From contig NZ_WKJQ01000001.1 of assembly GCF_009674625.1 (NCBI RefSeq), forward strand, positions 1,116,001-1,180,000: 64,000 nucleotides of DNA. The letters are read 5' to 3'. The position numbers and the translations under genes were made by a program. Numbering within the stretch: the stretch's first letter is position 1; each line of letters starts with the position of its first letter. Below the pieces are notes generated by a model, which did not search any database, was not told the origin of the DNA, and saw only the letters and a list, made by a program, of their open reading frames with translations. Shown here one piece after another: positions 1 through 8,612 of this stretch. Source of the DNA: Haloferax marinum (GTDB lineage Archaea; Halobacteriota; Halobacteria; Halobacteriales; Haloferacaceae).

Positions 1-1
1 G

Positions 2-907
2 TACGGACTGTTCGACGTCGCCGACGTTTCGGACCCAGATAGCGACCCTCGCGTCGGAACCCGCGTCGCTGGCGAGACCGAGGAGTCGATGTACGCCGCG
101 CTCGACTTGCCGCTCATCCCCCCCGAGATGCGCGAAGATACCGGCGAGATAGAGGCGGCCACCGACGGGTCGTTACCGGACCTCATCGAGGAAGGCGAGA
201 TTCGTGGTGACCTCCACACGCACACCGTCTGGTCAGACGGCGACAACACCATCGCGGAGATGGTCGCCGCCGCCGAAGAACGCGGGTACGACTACCACGT
301 CGTCTCGGACCACGCGACCGGTCCGGGGATGGTCGGCGGCGTCGGCGTCGAAGACGACGACCTGCTCGAACAGATTGACGAAGTTCGCGCCGTCGCCGCC
401 GACTCGGATATCACCGTCTTCACTGGCGTCGAAGCGAACATCGACGCCGAAGGCGGTATCTCGGTCGACGACGACGTTCTCGACGAACTCGACGTGGTCA
501 TCGCGTCGCCCCACAGCGCCCTCGACCAGGACCGCGAGACTGCGACCGAGCGCCTCGTCCGAGCGATGGAGCATCCCGCAGTCGACATCCTCGGCCACCC
601 GACCGGCCGCCTCATCAACCAGCGTCCGGGTCTGTCGGTCGATTACGAACGACTGGCCGACGCGGCGGTCGAACACGGCGTCGCACTCGAACTCAACGCG
701 AGTCCATACCGTCTCGACCTGAACGGTGAGGCGCTCAAAATCGCCGTCGAGGCGGGTGCGACCATCGCAATCGACACCGACGCCCACCGACCGGCAGAAC
801 TCGACCACGTCCGCTACGGCATCCACACGGCGCGGCGCGGGTGGGTCGAGACGGCCGACGTCATAAACACGTGGTCGGTCGACGAGTTGACGGCCTTCCT
901 GCATTGA
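2..907 (+). CDS. polX: DNA polymerase X, C-terminal part with PHP domain (5' end outside window)
   Basis: The reading frame is open from the first bases of the window, so this is the C-terminal part (about 301 residues) of a bacterial/archaeal-type family X DNA polymerase. The visible part holds the end of the polymerase region (GTRVAGETEESMYAALDLP) and then a complete PHP phosphoesterase domain. PHP metal-ligand motifs are in order: DLHTHTVWSDG, VVSDHA, GVEANI, ASPHS, LGHPTGR, ELNAS and DTDAH. PolX proteins act in gap-filling base-excision repair, and the PHP domain gives 3'-5' exonuclease activity. The stop codon overlaps the probable TTG start of the next gene (TTGA), suggesting co-transcription and translational coupling. 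Confidence 0.95.
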   Translation, partial: YGLFDVADVSDPDSDPRVGTRVAGETEESMYAALDLPLIPPEMREDTGEIEAATDGSLPDLIEEGEIRGDLHTHTVWSDGDNTIAEMVAAAEERGYDYHVVSDHATGPGMVGGVGVEDDDLLEQIDEVRAVAADSDITVFTGVEANIDAEGGISVDDDVLDELDVVIASPHSALDQDRETATERLVRAMEHPAVDILGHPTGRLINQRPGLSVDYERLADAAVEHGVALELNASPYRLDLNGEALKIAVEAGATIAIDTDAHRPAELDHVRYGIHTARRGWVETADVINTWSVDELTAFLH

Positions 908-1512
908 CCGACGACGCTCGACCTTCGGGAACCGACCGCGGCGACGACGACACCGACCGCGGCGACGACGACACCCACCACAGCAACACCGACCACGACG
1001 AAGTCGGCGCTGACCACCCCGGAACGCTCGCTTCGGGGGTCGAAGCGGCAACTTCGAAAGACACGACGCTCCTCTTGGACGTGATGCTCGGCAAACTCGC
1101 CACCTACCTGCGAATGTGTGGATACGACGCCGCCTACGCGATGGACGAAACCGGAGGCGACCCCGGCGACGACCGGTTACTCGCCCGCGCTCGCGACGAG
1201 AATCGCGTCCTCCTCACCCGCGACGTCTCGCTGGCCGAAACGGCCGACCGAAGCGTCTTGCTGGCGGGACGAACACCACTCGACCAACTACACGAACTCG
1301 AATCGGTCGGGTTTCACGTCGAACTCGACGAACGACCGGCACGGTGCGGGTCGTGCAACGGCGAAGTCGAACTACTCCCCGACGGCGACCCAGTTCCGGA
1401 GTACGCACCCGACCCGACCGAGACCGACCTCTGGCGGTGTCGAGACTGCGGCCAGGTGTTTTGGCGCGGGAGTCACTGGCGCGACGTGGAGTCACGACTG
1501 AACGACAGGTGA
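904..1512 (+). CDS. Mut7-C RNase domain protein with C-terminal zinc ribbon
   Basis: This 202-residue protein probably starts at the TTG that overlaps the polX stop (TTGA); no ATG lies at the expected place. Residues 1-55 are a low-complexity acidic leader containing a 21-bp direct repeat (931-951 and 952-972, peptide TDRGDDD twice). The Mut7-C domain follows, with the family opening LLLDVMLGKLATYLRMCGYD, whose Asp is the likely catalytic metal ligand, and LLTRD, as in PIN-like nucleases. The C-terminus is a zinc ribbon (CGSC and CRDCGQVF). Mut7-C proteins are predicted RNases. Coupling to polX suggests a nucleic-acid processing role, but the substrate is unknown. Confidence 0.85.
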   Translation: MTDDARPSGTDRGDDDTDRGDDDTHHSNTDHDEVGADHPGTLASGVEAATSKDTTLLLDVMLGKLATYLRMCGYDAAYAMDETGGDPGDDRLLARARDENRVLLTRDVSLAETADRSVLLAGRTPLDQLHELESVGFHVELDERPARCGSCNGEVELLPDGDPVPEYAPDPTETDLWRCRDCGQVFWRGSHWRDVESRLNDR

Positions 1513-1549
1513 GCGGGAAGAAGCGAGGAAAACGAAGGACTCGAGCGAG

Positions 1550-2497
1550 TCAGTAGCGACTTCGGGGGAACCACTCGTCGCAGGACTCCATATCCTGCAT
1601 CATCTCGTCGTGCGCAGCGCAGTAGGGTTTGAGGCCATCCGACGTGCGGACGTATTCGAAGTAGGTGCAGTTGCCACAGTACCGGTCTCCGACCATGCTA
1701 TCCTGCGGCCGGTTCGCGTTCGGGTGTTCCATCGCGTTCTCGGGTCCTCGACTTGCGGACGACCCGACGGTGTCGACGCCCTTGGCGGTCTGTGCACGTT
1801 CTGTGGGCCCCGTGGACGGTTCGAGGTCGAGTGGGGTAATCGGTTGCGACGACGCGCCGCCGTCGGTCGCCCCTGCAGCACCGCCCGTGGGTGAGTTCGT
1901 CTGTGTCTCGACGTCGCCGTCGGGCGTGCCGCCGAGGAACCCGATGCCGCTGAGGCCGCCGCGGACGGTCTTTTCGACTTCGACGATGCGAGTCTCTCCT
2001 TTCTTCGTCACCTGGACGGTGGCCGTCCCACCGGGGTCGTTCCGCGTCTTGAAGTTGGCGACGCCGACGAACAGACACCAGAACGTGGTAATCGTGCCGA
2101 AGAAGTAGACGCCGACGGTCTCGAGCGTCAGGTCGGTGAGTCCTGCACCACAGGTCGCACCGGTCCACTGGCACGGGTAGGCATGAGAGAAGAGGCCCAC
2201 TCCGAGAACAGCGATACTTGCGCCGATGACTGCTGCGGCACGAGTCCGACGGCTAGCGGGAAGAACCGCGAAGACGCCGAGGAAAACGGCAGGAACGCCT
2301 ATTCCTCCGAGGATGCCCCCGAGTTCACGTGCCTCACCGAGCGTGGCTCCACCCGACGTGTACACGTCGGTGGTCGTGACCACGATGCCCGCGATGACGA
2401 GCAGTACACCGGTGATGAACACCCCAAACCCTAGGGACAGCCGTCGGAGACTCGGGCCACCTCGGCCGCCGTGATATGCCTCCGATAGACTGGTCAT
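1550..2497 (-). CDS. Haloarchaeal membrane protein with Cys-rich tail (DUF7139-like)
   Basis: 315 residues. The N-terminal half has four predicted membrane segments, roughly at residues 20-43, 58-80, 88-106 and 125-147. A cytoplasmic segment (TVQVTKKGETRIVEVEKTVRGGLSGIGFLGG) and a long low-complexity linker follow, and then a C-terminal putative zinc site (CGNCTYFEYV, YCAAH, MESCDEW). This arrangement is familiar from a haloarchaea-specific uncharacterised family. The gene is transcribed away from the following DUF5789-type gene, and a short palindrome (CAGACGTCTG, 2535-2544) lies in the shared upstream region. Function unknown; the family name is from memory. Confidence 0.8.
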   Translation of the reverse strand: MTSLSEAYHGGRGGPSLRRLSLGFGVFITGVLLVIAGIVVTTTDVYTSGGATLGEARELGGILGGIGVPAVFLGVFAVLPASRRTRAAAVIGASIAVLGVGLFSHAYPCQWTGATCGAGLTDLTLETVGVYFFGTITTFWCLFVGVANFKTRNDPGGTATVQVTKKGETRIVEVEKTVRGGLSGIGFLGGTPDGDVETQTNSPTGGAAGATDGGASSQPITPLDLEPSTGPTERAQTAKGVDTVGSSASRGPENAMEHPNANRPQDSMVGDRYCGNCTYFEYVRTSDGLKPYCAAHDEMMQDMESCDEWFPRSRY

Positions 2498-2534
2498 AGA
2501 ATCGTTTACGAAACCGGTCCCTAAAACGATGCGT

Positions 2535-2544
2535 CAGACGTCTG
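2535..2544. promoter_or_regulatory. Short palindrome between divergent genes
   Basis: CAGACGTCTG is a perfect 10-base palindrome 38-47 bases before the start of the four-TM membrane protein gene and about 100 bases before the divergent small acidic gene. It could be an operator, but such a short palindrome can arise by chance in GC-rich DNA. Confidence 0.25.
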
Positions 2545-2642
2545 TCTGTTTATCGACACGTCGCGGGCTGTCGTTCTCGACCGGAGTCGAGGCCGATAGG
2601 AATCTCGAAGGGATTATCATCCGCGGTGGCTAACGCTCGTTC

Positions 2643-2924
2643 ATGGCTGACGAGGAAGCAGACGAAGCGCCTGCCGTGGAACTGGGCGAAGGCGAGTCCG
2701 TCGAAGGCGCGCCCCTCGCGCGTGTGGCCTCTCGACTGACGTGGCCCCAAGAGAAGAGTAGCATCCTGAAGAAAGAAGGCGACGCGGTCATTCGGACGCC
2801 GAGCGGCCCGCAGACGCTCGAAGACGTCCTCGCTGACGTCGACGAGACGTACTTCGACACGCGCCAGACCTTCGTCAACGACGTGCTGGACGTCGTCGGC
2901 CGAGGTCCCGTCGCGACCGAATAA
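2643..2924 (+). CDS. Small acidic protein, DUF5789-like
   Basis: 93 residues. After an acidic N-terminus comes the pattern ASRLTWPQEKSSILKKEGDAVIRTPSGPQTLEDVL, which I recognise from the DUF5789 family of small haloarchaeal proteins. There are no cysteines, membrane segments or catalytic motifs. The ATG follows a short divergent promoter region. The next gene starts at GTG three bases after this stop, so the two are probably co-transcribed. Function unknown. Confidence 0.8.
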   Translation: MADEEADEAPAVELGEGESVEGAPLARVASRLTWPQEKSSILKKEGDAVIRTPSGPQTLEDVLADVDETYFDTRQTFVNDVLDVVGRGPVATE

Positions 2925-2926
2925 CG

Positions 2927-3598
2927 GTGCTCCGTCGCCGGTTCGCGCGACTCCCGTGGCTCTATCGCGCCCTCCTCGCTGGAGGTGTCATCGGTGCCGC
3001 GTGGAGCCTCTGGCCGATTCCGTCCGGCGATCTCACCTACCGTGCGGTCCACGACGCGCTCTTGTTTATCCTCGTTCCCGGAGCGCTTGCAGTCTCACAC
3101 GGGCGTAACCTCGGGTGGAGGGTAGACCGGGCAGCACTCAGAAACACGGTCCTCCTCGCCCTGTTCGTCCTCCCGTTTTATCTCGTCGGGTCGTCGCTTC
3201 CGACGATTCGGACCTACTACCCGATGTGGCACACCTCGACGGCGCTCGTCGAGTTCGTCCCACACGCGGCACAGCAACTGCTCGTCGTCGTCGCCGCCGA
3301 GACGTACTACCGAGGGTTACTCTGTGTCGGCGTCCGCGACATCGGACGAAAGAGCGCACTCATCAGTCCGATTCTCTACGCCTTCCACCACGTCGGAAAG
3401 CCGCCGATAGAGCTTCTGTTGTCGGCACCGACGGACGTTCTCTTCGGCCTCGTCGATTACGAGAGTGACTCGATTCTCCCGTCTATCGTCGCCCACGGGT
3501 TCGGTCTCGTCCTCCTCGACTGGTTAGTGCTCCATCCGCCGCTGTTCCCGCCCGACGAGGTTGCTGCGGCACTTCAGTGGCTTCCGATTCCGCTATGA
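2927..3598 (+). CDS. CPBP-family intramembrane protease-like protein
   Basis: 223 residues from a GTG start directly after the upstream stop. Several hydrophobic helices are present (about 14-30, 42-55, 72-88, 113-130 and 180-200). The CPBP (CAAX protease and bacteriocin-processing) motifs are visible in variant form: AETYYRG for the EExxxR motif (the first Glu is Ala here), FHHVGKP for the second, and AHGFG for the third. These residues line the active site of Rce1-type intramembrane proteases. The changed first motif leaves open whether it is an active peptidase. The stop overlaps the next start (ATGA at 3595), so it is coupled to the GrpB-like gene. Confidence 0.75.
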   Translation: MLRRRFARLPWLYRALLAGGVIGAAWSLWPIPSGDLTYRAVHDALLFILVPGALAVSHGRNLGWRVDRAALRNTVLLALFVLPFYLVGSSLPTIRTYYPMWHTSTALVEFVPHAAQQLLVVVAAETYYRGLLCVGVRDIGRKSALISPILYAFHHVGKPPIELLLSAPTDVLFGLVDYESDSILPSIVAHGFGLVLLDWLVLHPPLFPPDEVAAALQWLPIPL

Positions 3599-4218
3599 CC
3601 CACTACGGGGACACGAACGTTTCAGCAGACCCCACCGACGACAGTGAACCACCCCTCGGACTCGCGCGCGGAACAGTCGAACTCGTTTCACACGACCCGG
3701 CGTGGCACGACGCCTCCGACTGCGAAGTCGAGCGCCTTCGGTCGCTGCTCGAGACCGATGTCCTCGGGTTCGAACACGTGGGGAGCACCGCGATTCCGGG
3801 CATCGCCGCGAAGCCGGTCGTCGACCTGCTCTCTGTGGTCTCGGACCTCGACGAGGCCGACCACCTGGTGGCCGAACTCGAAGCAGCAGGCTACGAAGAA
3901 CGGCCCGACGACGGCGTTCCAGACCGGCGGTTCTTCGCACGTGGACCGCCGTCGCGACGGACTCACTACCTTTCGGTAACCGAACGCGGGAGCGACTGCC
4001 ACCGCGAACAGGTGACGTTTCGTGACTCGTTGCGGCAAGAGCCCAAGCTCGCCGCCGAGTACGACCGCCTGAAGCGGGAGTTGGCCGACGACTACCCGGA
4101 CGACCGGGCGTCGTACACCGCGGGGAAGTCGTCGTTCGTGCAGTCGGTACTCGACCGCGTCGACGAACGGCGGTCGTCGGTCCGCCAAACAGAGTCTGGC
4201 GATATCGACGATTGGTGA
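3595..4218 (+). CDS. GrpB/UPF0157 family protein
   Basis: 207 residues from the ATG that overlaps the upstream stop. The core FEHVGSTAIPGIAAKPVVDLL is the family signature (HVGST...PG...AKPxxD), related to the nucleotidyltransferase fold. The later motif RRTHYLSVTERGSDCHREQVTFRDSLR is also typical. Members are predicted nucleotidyltransferases with poorly known substrates; some are linked to CoA or glutamate-rich protein metabolism, but nothing here points to a substrate. Probably co-transcribed with the CPBP-type gene. Confidence 0.85.
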   Translation: MTHYGDTNVSADPTDDSEPPLGLARGTVELVSHDPAWHDASDCEVERLRSLLETDVLGFEHVGSTAIPGIAAKPVVDLLSVVSDLDEADHLVAELEAAGYEERPDDGVPDRRFFARGPPSRRTHYLSVTERGSDCHREQVTFRDSLRQEPKLAAEYDRLKRELADDYPDDRASYTAGKSSFVQSVLDRVDERRSSVRQTESGDIDDW

Positions 4219-4275
4219 GTGCGCGACTCACACAATACAGGTACTTTTTCCCGGCCGGGGCTCGAAGGGAAGTCG

Positions 4276-4731
4276 ATGACACTCCCAATCGACCCGACCG
4301 CTATCAAACCGGAAGACATCGGCGAGGAGCGAGTCGTTCTGAACATGGGCCACGAGGAAGCAATCGAACACGTCCGCGAGGCATTTACGGACGCCGGGTT
4401 CGGTATCGCGACCGAATTTTCGCCCTCGGAGATGCTGAACGAGAAGATAGACGCCGGTCGTGACCCGTACTACGTGCTCGGTGCCTGTAACCCTGCGATG
4501 GCAGACCGCGCCCTCGACGCCACCGACAACAAGATGGGCGGGCTCTTCCCGTGCAACGTCGTCGTCTGGGAGGAAGAACCCGGAAAACAGGTCGTCTACC
4601 ACCTGAGCATCATGCGCGTCGCTCGACTCATCGGTATCGCACCCGACGACGACGAGATGGCGGACATCATCGCCGACACGGGCGAACTCGTCGAGAAAGC
4701 GCTCGCCAACCTCGACGCTGTCGAAGCCTAA
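4276..4731 (+). CDS. DUF302 domain protein
   Basis: 151 residues. The start at 4276 (MTLPIDPTAIKPEDIG) is chosen because the domain begins there and a TATA-like stretch (GGTACTTTTTCC) lies about 30 bases upstream. The sequence has the DUF302 pattern: HEEAIEHVREAFTDAGFGIATEFSPSEM, then GACNPAMADRALDATDNKMGGLFPCNVVVWEE. Members are small cytosolic proteins of unknown function, sometimes linked to sulfur or redox pathways. Convergent with the small membrane protein gene that follows. Confidence 0.85.
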   Translation: MTLPIDPTAIKPEDIGEERVVLNMGHEEAIEHVREAFTDAGFGIATEFSPSEMLNEKIDAGRDPYYVLGACNPAMADRALDATDNKMGGLFPCNVVVWEEEPGKQVVYHLSIMRVARLIGIAPDDDEMADIIADTGELVEKALANLDAVEA

Positions 4732-4748
4732 GCCGGGACACCTCGTCT

Positions 4749-4922
4749 CTATACGGACTCGCTTTCTTCGAGTGCGTCGGCGATGCGCTCGATGTCTCCA
4801 CGAATCTTGTACAAGAGGTAGATACCGACGAGCGCCGCGACTATCGGCAGGAGGCCGACGACGGCGTACACGAGGAAGATGACGAGCAGTTCCGGACCGC
4901 CAGGTATCTGGAGTGGGACCAT
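4749..4922 (-). CDS. Small single-pass membrane protein, 57 residues
   Basis: This short gene reads MVPLQIPGGPELLVIFLVYA and onward, with a hydrophobic stretch at about 12-38 followed by the charged tail YKIRGDIERIADALEESESV. The PGGPELLVI start resembles haloarchaeal TatA-like proteins, but the glycine-phenylalanine hinge and long amphipathic helix of a true TatA are missing, so a Tat role is doubtful. The tail is a short amphipathic helix. It lies just downstream of nreA on the same strand, 32 bases from it, and may be its operon partner. Confidence 0.75.
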   Translation of the reverse strand: MVPLQIPGGPELLVIFLVYAVVGLLPIVAALVGIYLLYKIRGDIERIADALEESESV

Positions 4923-4954
4923 ACAGAAGGTGTCGGCCCAGTGTCAGATATACG

Positions 4955-6223
4955 TTACTGCCCGAAGTCGAAGATGTTCGTCTGGAGGCCGGCGGCCATC
5001 GTCGATTTCCGACGAAGGTCACCGAGCGAGACGGGGAGGTAGTTGGTCACGTCGCGGACGGCGTCACCGAACGTCTCTGCTTCGACCATCTCGCCTTCGA
5101 AGGCGTGTCGAATCGACTCTCGAATCTGCCAGACGCCGACCGGACCCCAGTACTCGTCGGAGACGTGCCGAAGAACTAGGGCTTTGGCCTGTCGCCCTCT
5201 GTCGTGGAGGTGCTCGAGGACGCCCAGTCGAGAGGCGTGATACGCGCCTGCAGTCTCGTTCACGTAGGACGACCGGCCTTCGTAGCCTTCACTATCCGCG
5301 GCGAGATACATCCCAGCCTCTGGATTGGGGTTCCAGACGCTCCCAGGGGCTTTCATCTCGACTAACTCGAACTCCCACCGACCCGGTGCGAGGATAACCC
5401 AGAAGGCGTTGCCGAGGAACTCGTTTCGGTAGATCTCGACGTTGTCGATGGTGTTCGCGTGTTTGACCGTCCCTCTGAGGTACTGGCCGAGTGTGTCGTC
5501 GACGGCCGTAATCGACCAGCGCGTGGGGACGAGTCGGCGCTGTTCGGTCTGGCCGAGTGCGCCGGCCGAGAGGATGGTGTTGATGTCGTAGACGTCGAAT
5601 CCGCGTCGGTAGAGATAGGTCATCGCCCCCTGTGCGTTCCAGTCGTCGTCTTCGAGCGTCTTCTTCACTGCTCGTGGAACGTGCGGGTTCTCCGCGAGGT
5701 CGGCAGACCGAGCGTGGGCGCGGGGGCCAACCGGTGTCGCCACGTCGTCGGTGTGGGCGTCGAGATTCAAATCCGGTTTGCCGTCGAGGCCGATTTCGAC
5801 GGTGACGGGGCGGTCGGCGATGGCGACTTCCCGTTGCGTGCCCAGAAAGCCGTCCCACGAGTCGGCGACGTTCGTGACTTTCGTCCCACGATTCGAGTTG
5901 AGAAGCGAGGTCCGGCGCTGAAACACGTCGGAGATACTCACGCCTTCGTCGTACCACGCGGCGCTCGTCTCGAAGGTGTCGGCGTCTTCGTCGTGCCCGA
6001 CGGGCGAGAGGATACCCGTCGAGACGCGCGGGTAGTTCGACCGCCCGACGAAAATCGACGGCGAGACGCCCCCGTAGAGTGAGTCCCCCTGCACCGTCTC
6101 CTCGAATCGGTCTTGAAACGTTTCGAGGTGGTCGAGGATGCCGTAGGACTTCTCTTCAGCGAGGCGGCGGCGCTCGGCGCGCTCGTCCCGCTCGATGTCC
6201 ATGAACTCGTCGAGCCGCATCAT
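4955..6223 (-). CDS. nreA: NreA-family DNA repair protein with C-terminal PIP motif
   Basis: 422 residues; MMRLDEF gives two adjacent start choices (6223 or 6220). The whole length matches the archaeal Nre family, for example SPSIFVGRSNYPRVSTGILSP, RGTKVTNVADSWDG and WNPNPEAGMYLAADSEGYEGRSSY. The last nine residues, QTNIFDFGQ, fit a PCNA-interacting (PIP) box (QxxIxxF). This agrees with the published finding that archaeal Nre proteins bind PCNA and act in repair of mitomycin-type damage. No N-terminal zinc-finger cysteines are present, so this is the NreA rather than the NreB type. Its 57-residue membrane neighbour follows on the same strand. Confidence 0.93.
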   Translation of the reverse strand: MMRLDEFMDIERDERAERRRLAEEKSYGILDHLETFQDRFEETVQGDSLYGGVSPSIFVGRSNYPRVSTGILSPVGHDEDADTFETSAAWYDEGVSISDVFQRRTSLLNSNRGTKVTNVADSWDGFLGTQREVAIADRPVTVEIGLDGKPDLNLDAHTDDVATPVGPRAHARSADLAENPHVPRAVKKTLEDDDWNAQGAMTYLYRRGFDVYDINTILSAGALGQTEQRRLVPTRWSITAVDDTLGQYLRGTVKHANTIDNVEIYRNEFLGNAFWVILAPGRWEFELVEMKAPGSVWNPNPEAGMYLAADSEGYEGRSSYVNETAGAYHASRLGVLEHLHDRGRQAKALVLRHVSDEYWGPVGVWQIRESIRHAFEGEMVEAETFGDAVRDVTNYLPVSLGDLRRKSTMAAGLQTNIFDFGQ

Positions 6224-6340
6224 CGGATGTGCGTCGTCCGCGGGTATGAACCTTCGGCGTCGGGGGCGTCGTCCGATTCAAAACGAGTCGGCGTGGTCGG
6301 GATGGGTATGGACAAGACACCCGAAGGACCGGGCTTCCTG

Positions 6341-7324
6341 TCAGGCGTGGATGTCCATCGCTTCTATCTGTTCTTGGTAGCGGTTCCGGATGGTGACCTC
6401 GGTCACCTGCGCGACGTCTGCGACTTCGCGCTGGGTCTTCTTCTCGTTGCAGAGCAACGACGCCGCGTAGATTGCGGCGGCGGCGAATCCTGTCGGCGAT
6501 TTCCCCGAGAGCAAGCCCTGTTCGGCCGTCGTCTCGATAATCTCGTTCGCCTTCGACTGCACCTCTTTCGAGAGGTCGAGTTCCGACGAGAACCGTGGGA
6601 CGTACTTCTTGGGGTTGACTGGCCGCATCTCCAACCCGAGCTCTTGAGAGACGTAGCGATAGGTCCGCCCGATCTCTTTCCGTTCGACGCGCGATACTTC
6701 GGCGATCTCTTCGAGTGAGCGGGGGATTCCTTCTTTTCGACAGGCGGCGTAGAGCGTCGAGGTTGCGACGCCTTCGATAGACCGTCCGCGAATCAGGTCC
6801 TCGTCGAGTGCGCGACGATAGATGACGGAGGCGACTTCGCGGACTGCCCGTGGGACACCGAGCGCAGACGCCATGCGGTCGATTTCGCTGAGCGCGAACT
6901 GGAGGTTGCGCTCGCCGGCGTCTTTCGTTCGAATGCGTTCTTGCCACTTGCGAAGGCGGTGCATCTGCGAGCGTTTTTCGGACGACAGCGACCGACCGTA
7001 GGCGTCTTTGTCCTTCCAGTCGATGGTCGTCGTCAACCCCTTGTCGTGCATCGTCTTCGTGGTGGGTGCACCGACGCGCGACTTCGACTGGCGTTCCGAG
7101 TGGTTGAACGCGCGCCACTCCGGGCCGGGGTCGATTCGGTCTTCTTCGATGATGATACCCGTCTCCTCGTGAATCAACTCACCATCTGCCGTCCGTCTGA
7201 CCTCGTCAGAATCGAGGTTTTCGAGGTCCAACTCGCCTTCGTCCGCCGTCTTGTCGTCTTCCGACTCGTCTCCCCATCGAGTCCGGTCGTACTCACGTTC
7301 CCGCTGGCGTGTAGGCCGTTTCAT
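6341..7324 (-). CDS. tfb: Transcription initiation factor TFB lacking zinc-ribbon cysteines
   Basis: 327 residues from ATG 7324 ([11 protein letters not shown]). Two cyclin-fold repeats are complete (about 125-215 and 225-320), including the DNA-recognition segments [19 protein letters not shown] and [19 protein letters not shown]. The B-reader/linker ([21 protein letters not shown]) is also present. The N-terminal zinc ribbon is not normal. Where CPxC...CxxC is expected the sequence is [18 protein letters not shown] and then [15 protein letters not shown], with all four cysteines replaced. TFB places RNA polymerase at TATA promoters through this ribbon. Haloarchaea have several TFBs, so this is probably a specialised paralogue. 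An AT-rich CTATATAAAT lies just before the ATG. Confidence 0.92.
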   Translation of the reverse strand: MKRPTRQREREYDRTRWGDESEDDKTADEGELDLENLDSDEVRRTADGELIHEETGIIIEEDRIDPGPEWRAFNHSERQSKSRVGAPTTKTMHDKGLTTTIDWKDKDAYGRSLSSEKRSQMHRLRKWQERIRTKDAGERNLQFALSEIDRMASALGVPRAVREVASVIYRRALDEDLIRGRSIEGVATSTLYAACRKEGIPRSLEEIAEVSRVERKEIGRTYRYVSQELGLEMRPVNPKKYVPRFSSELDLSKEVQSKANEIIETTAEQGLLSGKSPTGFAAAAIYAASLLCNEKKTQREVADVAQVTEVTIRNRYQEQIEAMDIHA

Positions 7325-7441
7325 CGCATTTATATAGTGTCTGTCCACTGATACTTGAAAGTTTTCCCTGATATGTATCGGTGGTGTGTCGCTGCGCCGA
7401 CGAACGGAGCGCCTATACCGAGGCCCCAGCGAGGTGGAGGT

Positions 7442-8035
7442 ATGCCGACGGTCGAGTGTGACCCAGACGAAGCGCGACGACGACTCGAAGAGGCCGGTGT
7501 ACCCGTACAGTCCGGCAACACAGAGTACGAACGCTGGCGCGCCGCGCGAGGTGACGCGAGCGCAGTCGCCTACGACGAGAAAGTCGTCGTTCAGGGGAGC
7601 AACCCGACCGACTTACTGGCGCTCTTGCAACCGAAGGGTGGGCGCGCACACGTCTACTTCGACGGTGCGAGTCGGGGGAATCCCGGACCCGCCGCGGTCG
7701 GGTGGGCCATCGTGACGAGCAACGGAATCGTCGCCGAAGGGTCGAAACGCATCGGGAAGACGACCAACAACCGCGCGGAGTACGAGGCACTCATCGAGGC
7801 GCTCTCTGCGGCCGCAGAGTACGGGTACGACGAGGTCGACGTGCGCGGTGACTCACAACTCATCGTCAAACAGGTTCGTGGCGAGTGGAAGACGAACGAC
7901 CCCGGACTCCGTGAACGCCGTGTGAAAGCCAACGAACTGCTCTCTCAGTTCGACCGCTGGTCGTTAGAGCACGTACCGCGAGAGATAAACGACCGCGCCG
8001 ACTCTTTAGCCAACGAGGCCCTCGACGATGCCTGA
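7442..8035 (+). CDS. rnhA: Ribonuclease HI with N-terminal extension
   Basis: 197 residues from ATG 7442, directly after a purine-rich GAGGTGGAGGT. After about 65 extra N-terminal residues comes a complete RNase HI domain. Its catalytic acids are seen in [36 protein letters not shown] and [10 protein letters not shown] (D-E-D-D). It cleaves the RNA strand of RNA-DNA hybrids. The N-terminal extension ([20 protein letters not shown]) is shared by haloarchaeal orthologues as I remember them. The 3' end overlaps the next start by eight bases, indicating an operon. Confidence 0.93.
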   Translation: MPTVECDPDEARRRLEEAGVPVQSGNTEYERWRAARGDASAVAYDEKVVVQGSNPTDLLALLQPKGGRAHVYFDGASRGNPGPAAVGWAIVTSNGIVAEGSKRIGKTTNNRAEYEALIEALSAAAEYGYDEVDVRGDSQLIVKQVRGEWKTNDPGLRERRVKANELLSQFDRWSLEHVPREINDRADSLANEALDDA

Positions 8036-8588
8036 CTCAGAACTCCCCCAAGAGATATTACAAGAGACAGAGCGGTTGACCCGACTAGCACGTGATGCCA
8101 TCGACCCCGGCGAACGCGAGACGTATCTCTCGGCCCGAGACGAACTCGTCGAACCGTACGACTTCGTCGCCCGTCACCGGGAAGAAGACGACGTACTCGT
8201 CCTCCACCCTGCAGAGTGGGTCGACGACGAGGGGACGGTTCGCCCGTCGCAGATAGACGACGTCGACCGTGGGATAGAACGCCCACTGTCGGGGACGGGT
8301 GAAGACTACGAGTGGAGTGCCGTCGAAGAACACAACGCTGCCGTCGTCGAGGCCGTCGCCGACGAACACGGAGACGACCACGCAGCGAACGCGCGGGCGT
8401 TCGCAGATTTCCTCGGGAACCACTACGTTCGGCGGATAGAGACGGCTGGCGCTCCGGAGGTTCGTGAGTTCGTCAAAGAATATTATCCACGCAATGCGTG
8501 GCTGACCGCCGAACAGCGGTCGTTACTTTCGGATTCGCTCGAATTCGTGTTCGACGCCGTAGACGCCGAATTGCCCGAATACGAGTAG
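8028..8588 (+). CDS. Conserved haloarchaeal protein next to RNase HI (DUF7108-like)
   Basis: 186 acidic residues, starting inside the 3' end of rnhA. There are no membrane segments or cysteines. The C-terminal half contains ANARAFADFLGNHYVRRIETAGAPEVREFVKEYYPRNAWLTAEQR, which looks like a small all-helical domain. Recurrent conservation next to rnhA is what I remember of this family, suggesting a role with nucleic-acid metabolism, but no catalytic motif is visible. Function unknown. Confidence 0.8.
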   Translation: MPDSELPQEILQETERLTRLARDAIDPGERETYLSARDELVEPYDFVARHREEDDVLVLHPAEWVDDEGTVRPSQIDDVDRGIERPLSGTGEDYEWSAVEEHNAAVVEAVADEHGDDHAANARAFADFLGNHYVRRIETAGAPEVREFVKEYYPRNAWLTAEQRSLLSDSLEFVFDAVDAELPEYE

Positions 8589-8612
8589 AGCGAAACCGGG
8601 GTTTTCTACTGA

